Source: Portunus trituberculatus (lineage: Eukaryota > Arthropoda > Malacostraca > Decapoda > Portunidae). From it: a stretch of DNA of 64,000 nucleotides. Both the position numbers and the translations under genes were made by a program. The DNA lies in the NCBI RefSeq assembly GCF_017591435.1, contig NC_059289.1, forward strand, positions 20,486,610 to 20,550,609, given 5' to 3'. Positions 49,606 through 60,413 of the stretch are shown one piece after another. Every line of letters begins with the position of its first letter. Position 1 is the first letter of the stretch. Under the pieces are notes generated by a model that searched no databases, was not told the origin of the DNA, and saw only the letters and a program-made list of their open reading frames with translations.

Positions 49606-49611
49606 TGAGTG

Positions 49612-49615
49612 TGTA

Positions 49616-49703
<88 letters not shown>
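49612..49703. repeat. (TA)n microsatellite
   Basis: A TA tract between the Tigger element and TAE-2 copy M4. Confidence 0.97.
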
Positions 49704-49706
<3 letters not shown>

Positions 49707-50665
49707 TAAAGTCCCGGGTTACGTCGGTCTCGAGTTACGTCAAACTCGTAGTTACGTCAGTCCAATATAAGACAATTTAAGATTAAAAAAAATTGAAAAT
49801 CTATAAATCGTAAAGCGCGGGATTTATTGTTATTCTTGGCCGCCAGGCGTCACTAGTGGTTACCCACTACACCGCCCGCCTCATGCTTGAATACAATAAC
49901 ACCCTGCCTCAGTTCCACCACACCGTCGCCCCTGGCAAGTGTAATCCTACTTCTGCGTTTACTGACTCAAGTTTTTAGTATCTTGCTCAATGGCACCAAA
50001 GAGAAAACTCCTTAGTGACAGCAGTGATGCTAAGAAAAGGAAAACCATTACGCTATAAGAAAAAGAAGACGTAATTAAAAGACATGAGAAGGGAGGCAGC
50101 AGCTGTGTGTGAGGGCGTAAAGAAGAAAATGGAAAGCCCGTTACCATGACAACGGGGAGGTTGATGACCTTGAGGGCTTGCGCACCCATCACAACAATAA
50201 CAACTCCGGAGCCTTCGCCTGGGCCACACAACATTCGCAGCTCACTTGCACCATCTGCGCCTGTCTGCTGATCCCTATTGCCCTTTCCTATTGCATTTCC
50301 TGCTCCGCTGCCCACGCTTCTCCTCCCACCGCACTGCACTACGCTCCCATCTGTCCGCCCTGGGCGTCACAACATTCGACCTGCCCACCCTCCTGGCGGT
50401 TTCAGGCGTCCAGCCCTCTCAGCAACCTGCAGTCCTTCGCGTTCTCGGCCCTAATCAACAACAAAAACAAGCTTGTGTTTCATATTCCTACATAGTTGTA
50501 AATAATATAACAATATAACCTTTAACTTACCTGAATGACCATAAACAATGATTGGTTGAAAACTCAATAATATGCTTTGAAATGTACGGAAACTCAAGTT
50601 ACGTACAAAATCAACTTACGTCATGTTTTAGGAACGTAACTCTGACGTAAACCGAGACCTTACTG
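49704..50665 (+). mobile_element. TAE-2 copy M4
   Basis: The ends are CAGTAAAGTCCCGGGTTACG and GAGACCTTACTG, with TA flanks. The HTH start is at 49990 and is broken by a TAA after KKRKTITL. The captured LINE-like body has HHLRLSADPYCPF, GVTTFDLPTLLAVSGV and the ACAACAAAAACAAG stretch. Confidence 0.85.
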
Positions 50666-50669
50666 TATA

Positions 50670-51527
50670 CCATATTTTACAGCTTACAAGACGCACTTTT
50701 TTCCCTAAAAAAATACCCTGAAAAATACTAGTGCGTCTTCCAAGATGAATGTTGTATTGTAAGGCAGCATCTAACCTCAAGTGAGCTTGGACACTTGACA
50801 GATAGCGACCTGGATTTGTATGTTGAGTCATTACATTATGATGTTAGCTTAAGTACCATTTAATTTAGCCTTTTATGTTATGTAAACTCAGTACTTAGGT
50901 GTTACAAGTATTTACAATACCATAATCCTTCCTGCAGCCTACTCAGCTTGTGGAGAAAACGGGCCGGTCCCTCGTCTCATTGCAACACACACATACATGC
51001 ACATGAACACACACACATCATGCCAGGTGCCTTTATACCTTTATTAATAGAACATCCAAGTGGCTTACTCATTCAAGCAAGAGTCAAAACTCCACTTGTG
51101 AATTGTATTCACATTGATAAAAGCCTATGAAGCACGACTGCAAAATAAAATAAATACAAACTGCAGCACTGACGCATTCGGTTTCGGCGATCGGACAAGT
51201 GATTCCGTAATGTAAACAACAGGTCCAAAACATGCCATCGCCCACCAGTAAAACAAGAAGAGATGGACTGTTTCACTGTATATATGTATTTACCTTTGGT
51301 GTTTTTATTTATATAGTTTTAAATTTGTGGTGAGTGCTCCAGCAAATTTGTAATGAGTGGTGAAACAATAGTGTCTTGCAGATTCCTTGCTTCTGATGTT
51401 TTTGTGTTCAGTGGTCGGGTATATGGTGAATGCGTTTTTGTATGACTGGCTTTTTTTTTCTTAGAAATTTCTTTCAAATATTAGGGTGCGTCTTCCAAGA
51501 TAGAGCGTCTTGCAAGCAGTAAAATAC

Positions 51528-51529
<2 letters not shown>
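50670..51529. mobile_element. TAE-3 copy N2
   Basis: It starts CCATATTTTACAGCTTAC four bases (TATA) after M4 and ends GTAAAATACGG before (TA)n. Its orientation is opposite to N1. Confidence 0.82.

Positions 51530-51597
<68 letters not shown>
51530..51597. repeat. (TA)n microsatellite
   Basis: A TA tract between N2 and TAE-4. Confidence 0.97.
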
Positions 51598-51600
<3 letters not shown>

Positions 51601-52708
51601 TAAAATCTCGAATCTCGATCAATCTCATCTCGATATTTCGCATCTCGATTACACCATCAAAAACCCACGATTCACATATCTCGATCAAATTACACGAATC
51701 TCGATTGCTATTTCTAATTTTGTTGTTGTTGTTGTTAAGGGCTGCGACGATCTATTACGATCCTATGAGCCCTGGAGAGATTTCTGTGATGTTCTCACAA
51801 GCGTTGCAGGAAGGCACAGGTGAGGCGAAGCACTGCTGATTGCTGTGACGAGTCGATGCCTGTCGCCCCAAGCAGGGTGGGCAAGTCAAATGTGGTTACT
51901 CCCAGGACATGGAGTTGTTCTTGCAGCACCACACAATGTGAGTGGAAGCGTGGACACTCCAGCATGAAGTGGTTCATAGTTTCAGGGATGCTGATGCACC
52001 AAGGGCAGTACGGGTCTGGGGCAAGGCTCATACGGTGGAGGTGAGTGGTGAATTGTGTGTTGCTAAGGCGGAGACGCGTGAGGGCGACGTCCAGCTTGCG
52101 AGACGTTTTTCTAACCCATGGTTGCGAGGAAGAATCACTGCGGTACTGGCCCATTGAAGTGGTTCGTAAGACAGGGGTGGGGGATTCATTCCATATGGAC
52201 TGACAGGTGTGGGCGATGAGGCGTTTGGAGGTGGAGAGTGGCAGGGTGAGCAGGGTAATGTTATGGTCCGTCATGGCCATCTTGGCAGCAGCATCGACAA
52301 CCTCGTTGCCTCATATGCCTGAGTGGTAGGGCACCCACTGGAATGTTATGTCCCACATTTTTCATTTTATTGTATCAAAACAAACATGGCGCATGGCGAT
52401 GTGATTGTTTCGATTGCTCTCCCACCTAGCGGCAACTTGTGGAGTGTAGTGTGTACCAGTCACCCGCGGCCTCCCCCAGACATTCAAACCCCAGGCATTA
52501 AAAAGCAAGAAGGATGAAGTGAAGAAATCAGTGACATTGGCAAAAAAAATTATTCACAGATTCAAGAATAATGTAGTTAATATAGAATATAGCCAAAGCT
52601 TTGGTCCCAATTACATTTTTCTCTATAAGAAGTTAACTTCGCACCTTGATATTTCAAATCTCGATCAGTATTTTTGGTCCCAATTATGATCCAGATTCGA
52701 GATTCTAC

Positions 52709-52710
<2 letters not shown>
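51598..52710. mobile_element. TAE-4: TIR element carrying an RNase H-LINE fragment
   Basis: The left end is CAGTAAAATCTCGAATCTCG and the right end, inverted, is CAGTAGAATCTCGAATCTGG, with TA flanks. Sub-terminal ATCTCGAT motifs repeat just inside both ends. Most of the interior, 51735-52345, is a minus-strand LINE 3' fragment. There is no transposase. Confidence 0.82.
51735..52345 (-). pseudogene. RNase H domain and C-terminus of a LINE, fragment
   Basis: The minus strand begins with WVPYHSGI and a stop, then GNEVVDAAAKMAMTDHNI, the last part of a LINE RNase H. It continues LRTTSMGQYRSDSSSQPW, LSNTQFTTHLHRMSLAPDP, a YCPWC/C...H zinc-like pattern (CPWCISIPETMNHFMLEC), and VLGVTTFDLPTLLGATG to a stop at 51795. 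The 3' end has AACAACAACAACAAAA near 51735. It is 5' truncated. RNase H-bearing LINEs of the I/LOA/R1 type have this layout, but the clade is not settled. A related piece sits in every TAE-2 copy. Confidence 0.78.

Positions 52711-52782
<72 letters not shown>
52711..52782. repeat. (TA)n microsatellite
   Basis: A TA tract between TAE-4 and TAE-1 copy G. Confidence 0.97.
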
Positions 52783-52784
<2 letters not shown>

Positions 52785-53671
52785 CAATCACCACTTAACG
52801 AAGGTTCACACAATGAAAATTTGCTACAATGAACGTTTCCTTTTACTACCATCTGCTCATTTAACGAACACCAAACTCACTTTGACAAAATTATATCCAG
52901 GTAATTTTTTCCAAGTTTGAAAGCCTCACCGTATCACGTAAGCTGACAGGCTTTTGAATACACTAGCGCCTTTCATGGACAAAATGCGCACCACTCACTC
53001 CCCCCTAGTTCAAAACAATAACAGCGTCAGCAGCGGCTCGTCTTCCCTCGCTCAATATGCTACCAAAACGCCCTGCAATGACGCCTAACGTTGCTAAGAA
53101 GACCAGGAAGTCTCTTACTATTGAAGTGAAGCTGGATATTATTTACAGACACGAGGCAAAATAACTAACAGCATTGCTTCCCACCATGGCTTGACTCCAT
53201 CTACTGTCTCTACTATCTTCAAGTCAGCAGACTCTATTAAGAGGGCCATATCTTCCCTGCAAGGTAAAAGAACCACCTCAACTCGTGACTCTGCAATGGA
53301 TAAAATGGAAAGCCTTGTGGAAATGTGGTACATAAGTTTAGTATGTGGTACAATGATGCGCTCTTTGTTTATATTCCACAGGTTGCCAGCTAGTGTCTTT
53401 CCCGCTCCACTCTCCCTCCCTTTAAAAACTTAAGATCATCAAGATTATAAAGTTACTTACATACATATATTAGTGTACATTATAATGACTTAAATTAAAC
53501 TGCCTAAATATTTAACTTCATAATTTTTACTTTCATTAAAACTTTCACTGTACTATGATGCACTCTCACTTTGTTTACTCTCAATGGAAGTTTAAGTCAG
53601 GGCTTAACGAAAATTCGCTTAACAAACATTTTTTTAGGAACGTAACCCGTTTGTTAAGCAGGGGTCACCTG
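52783..53671 (+). mobile_element. TAE-1 copy G
   Basis: It starts GGCAATCACCACTTAACG and ends AGCAGGGGTCACCTG, then TA. The HTH frame begins at 53057 or 53078 (KSLTIEVKLDIIYRHE) and soon breaks. Its part from about 52955 on is the outer end of the left arm of the giant inverted repeat and matches copy H. Confidence 0.82.
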
Positions 53672-53673
53672 TA

Positions 53674-54885
53674 CAGTAAGATCCCGAGTTACGTCAAAGT
53701 TACGTTCCTGAAACATGACGTAAGTCGATTTTGTACGTAACTCAAGTTTTTGTACTTTCAAAGCATGTTATCGAGTTTTCAACCAATCATTTTTTATGGT
53801 TATTCAGGTAAGTAAAAGGTTATATTGTTATATTGGTATATTATTTACAACTATGTAGGAATATATTGATTAGGGCCACGAATGCGAAGGACTGCAGGTT
53901 GCCGAAAGGGGCGGCCTGAGGCCGCCAGGAGGGTGGGCAGGTCGAATGTTGTGACGCCCAGGGCGGGACAGCTGGGAGCTTTGTGGAGTGCAGTAGGAGT
54001 AGAAGCATTATATAAGTAAAAGGTTTATATTGTTATATCATTTACAAGTATGTAGGAATATGAAACACAAGCTTGTTTTTGTTGTTCATTAGGGCCGCGA
54101 ACGCGAAGGACTGCATGTTGCCGAGAGGGGTGGACGCCTGAGGCCGCTGGACAGCTGGGAGCGTAGTGCAGTGCGGTGGGAGTAGAAGCGTGGGCAGCAG
54201 AGCAGGAAATGCAATAGAAAAGGGCAATAGGGATTAGCAGACAGGCGCAGATGGTGCAAGTGACCTGCAAGTGTTGTGTGGCCCAGACGAAGGCTCCGGA
54301 GTTGTTATTGTTGTGATAGGTGCGCGAGCCCTCAAGGTCGTCAACCTCCCTGTTGTCATGGGAACGGGCTTCCCATTTTCTTCTTCACTCCCTTATACAC
54401 AGCTGCTGCTTCCCTTCTCATGTCTTTTAATTATGTCCACTTTTTCTTGTAGCGTAATGGTTTTCCTTTTCTTAGCATCACTGCTATCACTCAGGAGTTT
54501 TCCTTTTGGTGCCATTGAGCAAGATACTAAGATAGTCAGCAAACGCAGATGTAGGAACACTCTTGCCAGGGGCGATGGTGTGGTGGAACTGAGGTACGTA
54601 GAGTGTTATTGTATTCAAGCGTGAGGTGGGCGGTGTGGCGGATAACCACTAGTGACGCCTGGTGGCCAACGATAACAATAAACCCCGCGCTTTACGATTT
54701 ATAAATTTTCAATTTTTTAAATCCTAAATTGCCTTATAGTGGACTGACTTAAGTGCGAGTTAATAAACCCCGCACTTTACGATTTATAAATTTTCAATTT
54801 TTAAAATCTTAAATTGCCTTATAGTGGACTGACTTAAGTGCGAGTTTGACGTAACTCGAGACCGACATAATCCAGGATCTTACTG
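53674..54885 (-). mobile_element. TAE-2 copy M5, long form
   Basis: It starts CAGTAAGATCCCGAGTTACG, sharing the TA at 53672-53673 with copy G, and ends GGATCTTACTG. The HTH is on the minus strand around 54510 and downwards. The captured LINE-like segment is duplicated in part, as in M2 and M6. Confidence 0.83.
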
Positions 54886-54950
54886 TATATATATACTGCA
54901 AATGTATATCGGCTCCAAATATCAGTTATTGGCCTCCTTGACTACTAGTA

Positions 54951-55812
54951 CTGTATTTTACGCCTTACAAGACGCACTTTTTTCCTAAAAAATACCCTGA
55001 AATATACTAGTGTGTCTTCTAAGATGAATGTTGTATTGTAAGGCAGCATCCAACCTCAAGTGAGCTTACACATTTGACAGATAGCGATCTGGATTTGTAT
55101 GTTGAGTCATTACATTATGATGTTAGCTTAAGTACCATTTAATTTAGCCTTTTATATTATGTAAACTCAGTACTTAGGTGTTACAAGTATTTACAATACC
55201 ATAATCCTTTTTGTAGCCTACTCAGTGTGTGGAGAAAATGGGCCGCTCCCTCGTCTCATTGTAACACACACATACATGCACACAAATGCACACACATCAT
55301 GCCAGGTGCCTTTATATCTTTATTAATAGAACATCCAAGTGGCTTACTCATTCAAGCAAGAGTCAAAACTCCACTTCTGAATTGCATTCACATTGATAAA
55401 TGCTATGAAGCATGACTGCAAAATAAAATAAATACAAACTGCAGCACTGATGCGTTCGGTTTCAGCGATCGGACAAGTGATTCCGTAATGTAAACAACAG
55501 GTCCAAAACATGCCGTCGCCCGCCACTAAAACAAGAAGAGATAGACTGATTTCACTGTATATATGTATTTACCTATGGTGTTTTTATTTGCATAGTTTTA
55601 AATTTGTGGTGAGTGCTCCAGCAAATTTGTAATGAGTGGTGAGACATTAGTGTCTTGCAGACTACTTCCTTCTGATGTTTTTGTGTTCAGTGATCGGGTA
55701 TATGGTGAATGCGCTCTTGTATGAGAATTACTTTTTTTTTTTCTTAGAAATTTCTTTCAAATATTAGGGTGCGTCTTCCAAGATGCAGCGTCTTGCAAGC
55801 CATAAAATACGG
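54951..55812. mobile_element. TAE-3 copy N3
   Basis: The ends are CTGTATTTTACGCCTTAC and CATAAAATACGG, with TA at both sides. It is the mirror partner of N4 in the other arm. Confidence 0.82.
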
Positions 55813-55869
55813 TAATTGGTATTGGTATTGGCCATGAATAAACCATATCGATCAATCTCTAACATCAAA

Positions 55870-56599
55870 CAGACTATTTGGGTTCAGGATAGGGACATCA
55901 TGTGTATCAAACTTATTAAGCTTCTACTTGAGAGTTATTGCTGGACTGGAAAACAGAAATGGATGGGTGAACACCTGGATATAAAAAAGGCTTTTGATAG
56001 TCCCACATGGAAGACTACTTAGGAAACTAGAGAATATAGGAGGACTGAAAGGAACAGTTAGAATGGACAAGGAATTATTTGAAGGAGAGGGAAATGAGAA
56101 CTGTGATTAGAGGTACATACTCATCTTGGGGTAAAGTAACAAGCAGAGTGCCACAAGGGTCAGTGTCAGCCTCCATTATGTTTCAGATTTATGTAATTGA
56201 CATTCACAATGAGATAAACAGTTACATTAATTTATTTGCTGATGATGCAAAGCTGCTTAGATTTATCAAAACCCTGGAGGACTGTTTGCTCTTACAGGAA
56301 GATATAAACAAAATCTATGAGTGCAGTAAGAAGTGGAAATTGGAGTGCAATGCCAAGAAATGTCACATAATGGAACTAGGAAAGAGAGGTATGGAACTAT
56401 CTGATGGGAGAGGAACAAATAATGAAGACTAAAGAGAAAAAAGATCTGGGAGTGATTATACAGGAAAATCTGAACCCCCAAAAAACACATAAGAAAGATA
56501 TTTGGATTAGCATATAAAATGTTGACTAATATAAGACTGGCATTTCAATTTGTGGACAAAGATATGATGAAAAAAATTATCACAAGCATGATACATCAT
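55870..56599 (+). pseudogene. LINE copy 8, RT fragment in the left arm
   Basis: Read in several frames: WMGEHLDIKKAFD (motif A region, damaged), SRVPQGSVSASIMFQIYV (motif B), INLFADDAKLLRF (motif C intact), NAKKCHIMELGK, KDLGVIIQENLNP, then MLTNIRLAFQFVDKDMMKK. It ends abruptly at 56599. The mirrored copy in the right arm continues further, to about 58591, so this end was cut by the junction with LINE copy 9. GGTATTGGTATTGGCC precedes it. Confidence 0.82.
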
Positions 56600-58034
56600 C
56601 AAATCAAATCAATGGGGCCTGATGGCATATCTGGGAGGTTGCTAAATGAATGTAAGGATCAATTGTTGAACCCCGTATTTGATATTGTGGAAACCTCCAT
56701 ATGAACAGGATTAGTCTTGAAAGAGTGGAAAAGAGCTGACATTGTGCCTATATACAAGAATGGTAGTAGAATGGAACCGCTAAATTATAGACCAGTATCG
56801 TTGACTAGTATAGACAGTTTGGTTTCAGAAAAGGAAGATCGTGCGTATCCAATTTATTATGTTTTTATTCAAGAGTGACTGACATACTACAACATAGAGA
56901 GGGATGGGTGGATGTTATCTACCTGGACTTGAGAAAGGCCTTTGATAAAGTACCACACAATAGACTGATGTGGAAACTAAAGAAAATTGGAGGAGTAAAT
57001 GATAAACTAGCAAAATGGATGGAAAATTACTTAATAGGAAGAGAAATGAGAACAGTGGTGAGAGGAAGGAAATCCGAGTGGAAGAAGGTAACCAGTGGAG
57101 TTCCACAAGGGTCAGTGCTGGGTCCTACCATGTTTTTGATTTATGTTAATGATATGCCAGTAGGAATTGACAGTTACATGAACATGTTTGCGGACGATAC
57201 TAAAATTATGAGGAGAGTAAAGAATGTGGAAGATTGTAGCAAGTTACAGGAAGATCTTGATAAAATATATGAGTGGAGTAAGGAGTGGCAGATGGAATTT
57301 AATATAGACAAGACCCATGTTATGAAAATGGGAAGAAGTAGATACAGACCAAACAGGGATTACAGGCTGGGTGATGAGAAAATTAAAGAGACCAATGAGG
57401 AGAAAGACTTAGGAGTAACCGTGCAAAACACCTTGTCACCGGAGAAACACATTAACAAGATTTTTTGGAAAACATATAACATGCTTCAAAATATTGGCCT
57501 TGCATTCCACTACCTAGATGAAGGAATGATGAAGAAGATATTATGTACCTTAATAAGACCCCAGTTAGAATATGCAGCATGTGTCTGGTCACCGCATATG
57601 AAGAAAAATGTGAAGAAGGTGGAAAGGGTACAGAGGCTGGCAACAAGGATGGTACCAGGACTCAGGGAGTTAGACTATGAGGAAAGACTGACGAAGCTGG
57701 GGCTGACCACACTAGAAGAGAGAAGAACAAGAGGAGACATGATAACTATGTATAAATTGGTGAACAAGATTGACATACTGGACAGAGAGTTGATAAAGGT
57801 GACCACAAGTAATCATCTCCGAGGACATGGAAAAAAGCTAATAAAAGACATCTGTCTAAGTGATGTGAGAAAATACAGTTTCCCGCATCGTAGCATTGAT
57901 AAGTGGAATAAACTGAGCAGTGATGTCGTTGACGTGGTGTGTGTCAATCAGATGAAAGAGAGATATGACAGGAATGGACAAGGAGACAGGTCACAGAGAG
58001 CTTATCTCAGGCCCTGTAATACACAAATAGGTAA

Positions 58035-58067
<33 letters not shown>
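56600..58067 (+). mobile_element. LINE copy 9 in the spacer of the giant inverted repeat
   Basis: It is 5' truncated, starting IKSMGPDGISGRLLNECKD just after the left arm. It has a small deletion between NYRPVSLTSI and QFGFRKGR. The 3' end is CCCTGTAATACACAAATAGG then TAAATACACAC and an (AC)n tract to 58067. Confidence 0.88.
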
Positions 58068-58074
<7 letters not shown>

Positions 58075-58110
58075 CTTATTTGTTGGCTCATGAGATGCAT
58101 GGGCTCATAA
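56815..58110 (+). pseudogene. LINE copy 9 RT, uninterrupted from motif A to the C-terminus
   Basis: It is open from about 56815 (QFGFRKGRSCVSNLL) to 58110. It keeps YLDLRKAFDKVP, SGVPQGSVLGPTMFLIYVND, MFADDTKIMRR, FNIDKTHVMKMGR, KDLGVTVQNTLSP, LEYAACVWSPHMKK and LEERRTRGDMITMYKL, with a final KYSFPHRSIDKWNKL block. All visible catalytic residues are present, which makes it the best preserved RT of any LINE in the window. The endonuclease and RT motif 1 are missing or out of frame. The last 25 residues (Thr-His repeats) come from reading through the (AC)n tail, so the frame has lost its own stop. Confidence 0.87.
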
Positions 58111-58590
58111 CAAGTACCCAGTTTTGGCAGACAATGAAATGAAAGAAAAAAAAAAGATAAATAAACAGTTTAAAACTTTAATATTTGCTAGTAGCCTACA
58201 TACCAATCCTGCTGTGAAATGTAAACATGTACCTGGCATGTGCGGTTAGCAATGACTGAGAGGTTAAATGGCAAATAATATCATTATTATTTTTTTTTTT
58301 TCATCATAATTTTTTTCTTTACATGTATGCAAGATAAATCTGTTGAAAGATAGGTGCAATTTTGATTGTATGAAAGTGTGTCTTACCTGAAGGAGTAATG
58401 GCATCACATTGTAAAGAATGCAGTGAAGCTTGTCTGTCAAGATCACGATCACTGATTGGCAATCGCATGTTTTGTTTTGGTTCATGTGGTGTGTGGCCAT
58501 TTAGGCAAATTCTTTCTGACTGGTGTTATTCAATGTGAATTACCAGTAAGTCTGACATTCGATGTGAATTACCAGTAAGTCTGACCACCT
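58068..58590. other. Unique-looking spacer sequence with a weak exon-like stretch
   Basis: No repeat of this window is found here. On the minus strand a frame starts ATGGCCACACACCACATG at 58500 and reaches CTCCTTCAG followed by GTAAGAC at about 58385, a plausible donor. ATGTGAATTACCAGTAAG occurs twice in tandem at about 58531-58582. Evidence for a gene is thin. Confidence 0.3.
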
Positions 58591-59488
58591 TCATATATTA
58601 GGTCCTGTAGTTCTGGCACCATCTATGTACCTATCTTCTGAATCCATTCTAATCTTATATCTTTTTTCAGAGCTCAGTGACCACACTACTGCTGCATATT
58701 CCAGCTTATGATGTATCATGCTTGTGATAGTTTTTTTCATCATATCTTTGTCCACGAATTGAAATGCCAGTCTTATATTAGTCAACATTTTATATGCTAA
58801 TCCAAATATCTTACTTATGTGTTTTTTGGGGTTCAGATTTTCCTGTATAATCACTCCCAGATCTTTTTTCTCTTTAGTCTTCATTATTTGTTCCTCTCCC
58901 ATCAGATAGTTCCATACCTCTCTTTCCTAGTTCCATTATGTGACATTTCTTGGCATTGCACTCCAATTTCCACTTCTTACTGCACTCATAGATTTTGTTT
59001 ATATCTTCCTGTAAGAGCAAACAGTCCTCCAGGGTTTTGATAAATCTAAGCAGCTTTGCATCATCAGCAAATAAATTAATGTAACTGTTTATCTCATTGT
59101 GAATGTCGTTTACATAAATCGGAAACATAATGGAGGCTGACACTGACCCTTGTGGCACTCTGCTTGTTACTTTAAAGATGAGTATGACCTCTAATCACAG
59201 TTCTCATTTCCCTCTCCTTCAAATAATTCCTTGTCCATTCTAACTGTTCCTTTCAGTTCCTCCTATATTCTCTAGTTTCCTAAGTAGTCTTCCATGTGGG
59301 ACTTTATCAAAAGCCTTTTTTATATCCAGGTGTTCACCCATCCATTTCTGTTTTCCAGTCCAACAATAACTCTCAAGTAGAAGCTTAATAAGTTTGATAC
59401 ACATGATGTCCCTATCCTGAACCCAAATAGTCTGTTTGATGTTAGAGATTGATCGATATGGTTTATTCAGGGCCAATACCAATACCAA
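58591..59488 (-). pseudogene. LINE copy 8', RT fragment in the right arm
   Basis: This is the mirror of LINE copy 8. From 59488 downwards: WMGEHLDIKKAFDKVPHGR, VPQGSVSASIMFPIYVND (58874-59158), INLFADDAKLLRF, then 58902-58591 with KDLGVIIQENLNPKKHISK, HHKLEYAAVVWSLSSEKR to a stop. It extends about 120 bases past the inner end of the arm, so it preserves LINE sequence lost from the left arm. Confidence 0.82.
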
Positions 59489-59491
59489 TTA

Positions 59492-60348
59492 CCGTATTTT
59501 ATGGCTTGCAAAATGCTGCATCTTGGAAGACGCACCCTAATATTTGAAAGAAATTTCTAAGAAAAAAAAGTAATCCTCATACATGAGCGCATTCACCATA
59601 TACCCGATCACTGAACACAAAAACATCAGAAGGAAGGAGTCTGCAAGACACTATTGTTTCACCACTCATTACAAATTTGCTGGAGCACTCACCACTAATT
59701 TAAAACTATGCAAATAAAAACACCATAGGTAAATACATATATACAGTGAAACAGTCTATCTCTTCTTGTTTTAGTGGCGGGCGACGGCATGTTTTGGACC
59801 TGTTGTTTACATTACGGAATCACTTGTCCGATCACCGAAACCGAACGTGTCAGTGCTGCAGTTTGTATTTATTTCATTTTGCAGTCGTGCTTCATAGCAT
59901 TTATCAATGTGAATGTAATTCAGAAGTGGAATTTTGACTCTTGCTTGAATGATTAAACCACTTGGATGTTCTATTAATAAAGGTATAAAGGCACCTGGCA
60001 TGATGTGTGTGCATTCGTGTGCATGTATGTGTGTGTTACAATGAGATGAGGGAGCGGCCCGTTTCTCCACACACTGAATAAGCTACAGGAAGGATTGTGG
60101 TATTGTAAATATTTGTAACACCTAAGTACTGAGTTTACATAATATAAAAGGCCAAATTAAATGGTACTTAAGCTAACATCATAATGTAATGACTCAACAT
60201 ACAAATCCAGGTCGCTATCTGTCAAGTGTCCAAGCTCACTTGAGGTTGGATGCTGCCTTACAATACAACATTCATCTTAGAAGACACACTAGTATTTTTC
60301 AGGGTATTTTTTAGGAAAAAAGTGTGTCTTGTAAGCCGTAAAATACAG
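59492..60348. mobile_element. TAE-3 copy N4
   Basis: The ends are CCGTATTTTATGGCTTGC and GTAAAATACAG with TA flanks. It is the mirror partner of N3. Confidence 0.82.
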
Positions 60349-60413
60349 TATTAGTAGTCAAGGAGGCCAATAACCGATATTTGGAGCAGATATACATTTG
60401 CAGTATATATATA

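Larger units (their letters stand above)
52955..56599 (+). repeat. Giant inverted repeat, left arm
   Basis: It carries, in order, TAE-1 copy G, TAE-2 M5, a 63-base link with GGCCTCCTTGACTACTAG, TAE-3 N3 and a LINE fragment. The right arm has the exact reverse order. The inner limit is sharp: both arms share GCATGATACATCAT, after which the left arm joins LINE copy 9. The outer limit is AATACACTAGCGCC. Arm similarity looks high throughout by eye, including nested-element junctions. Confidence 0.88.
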
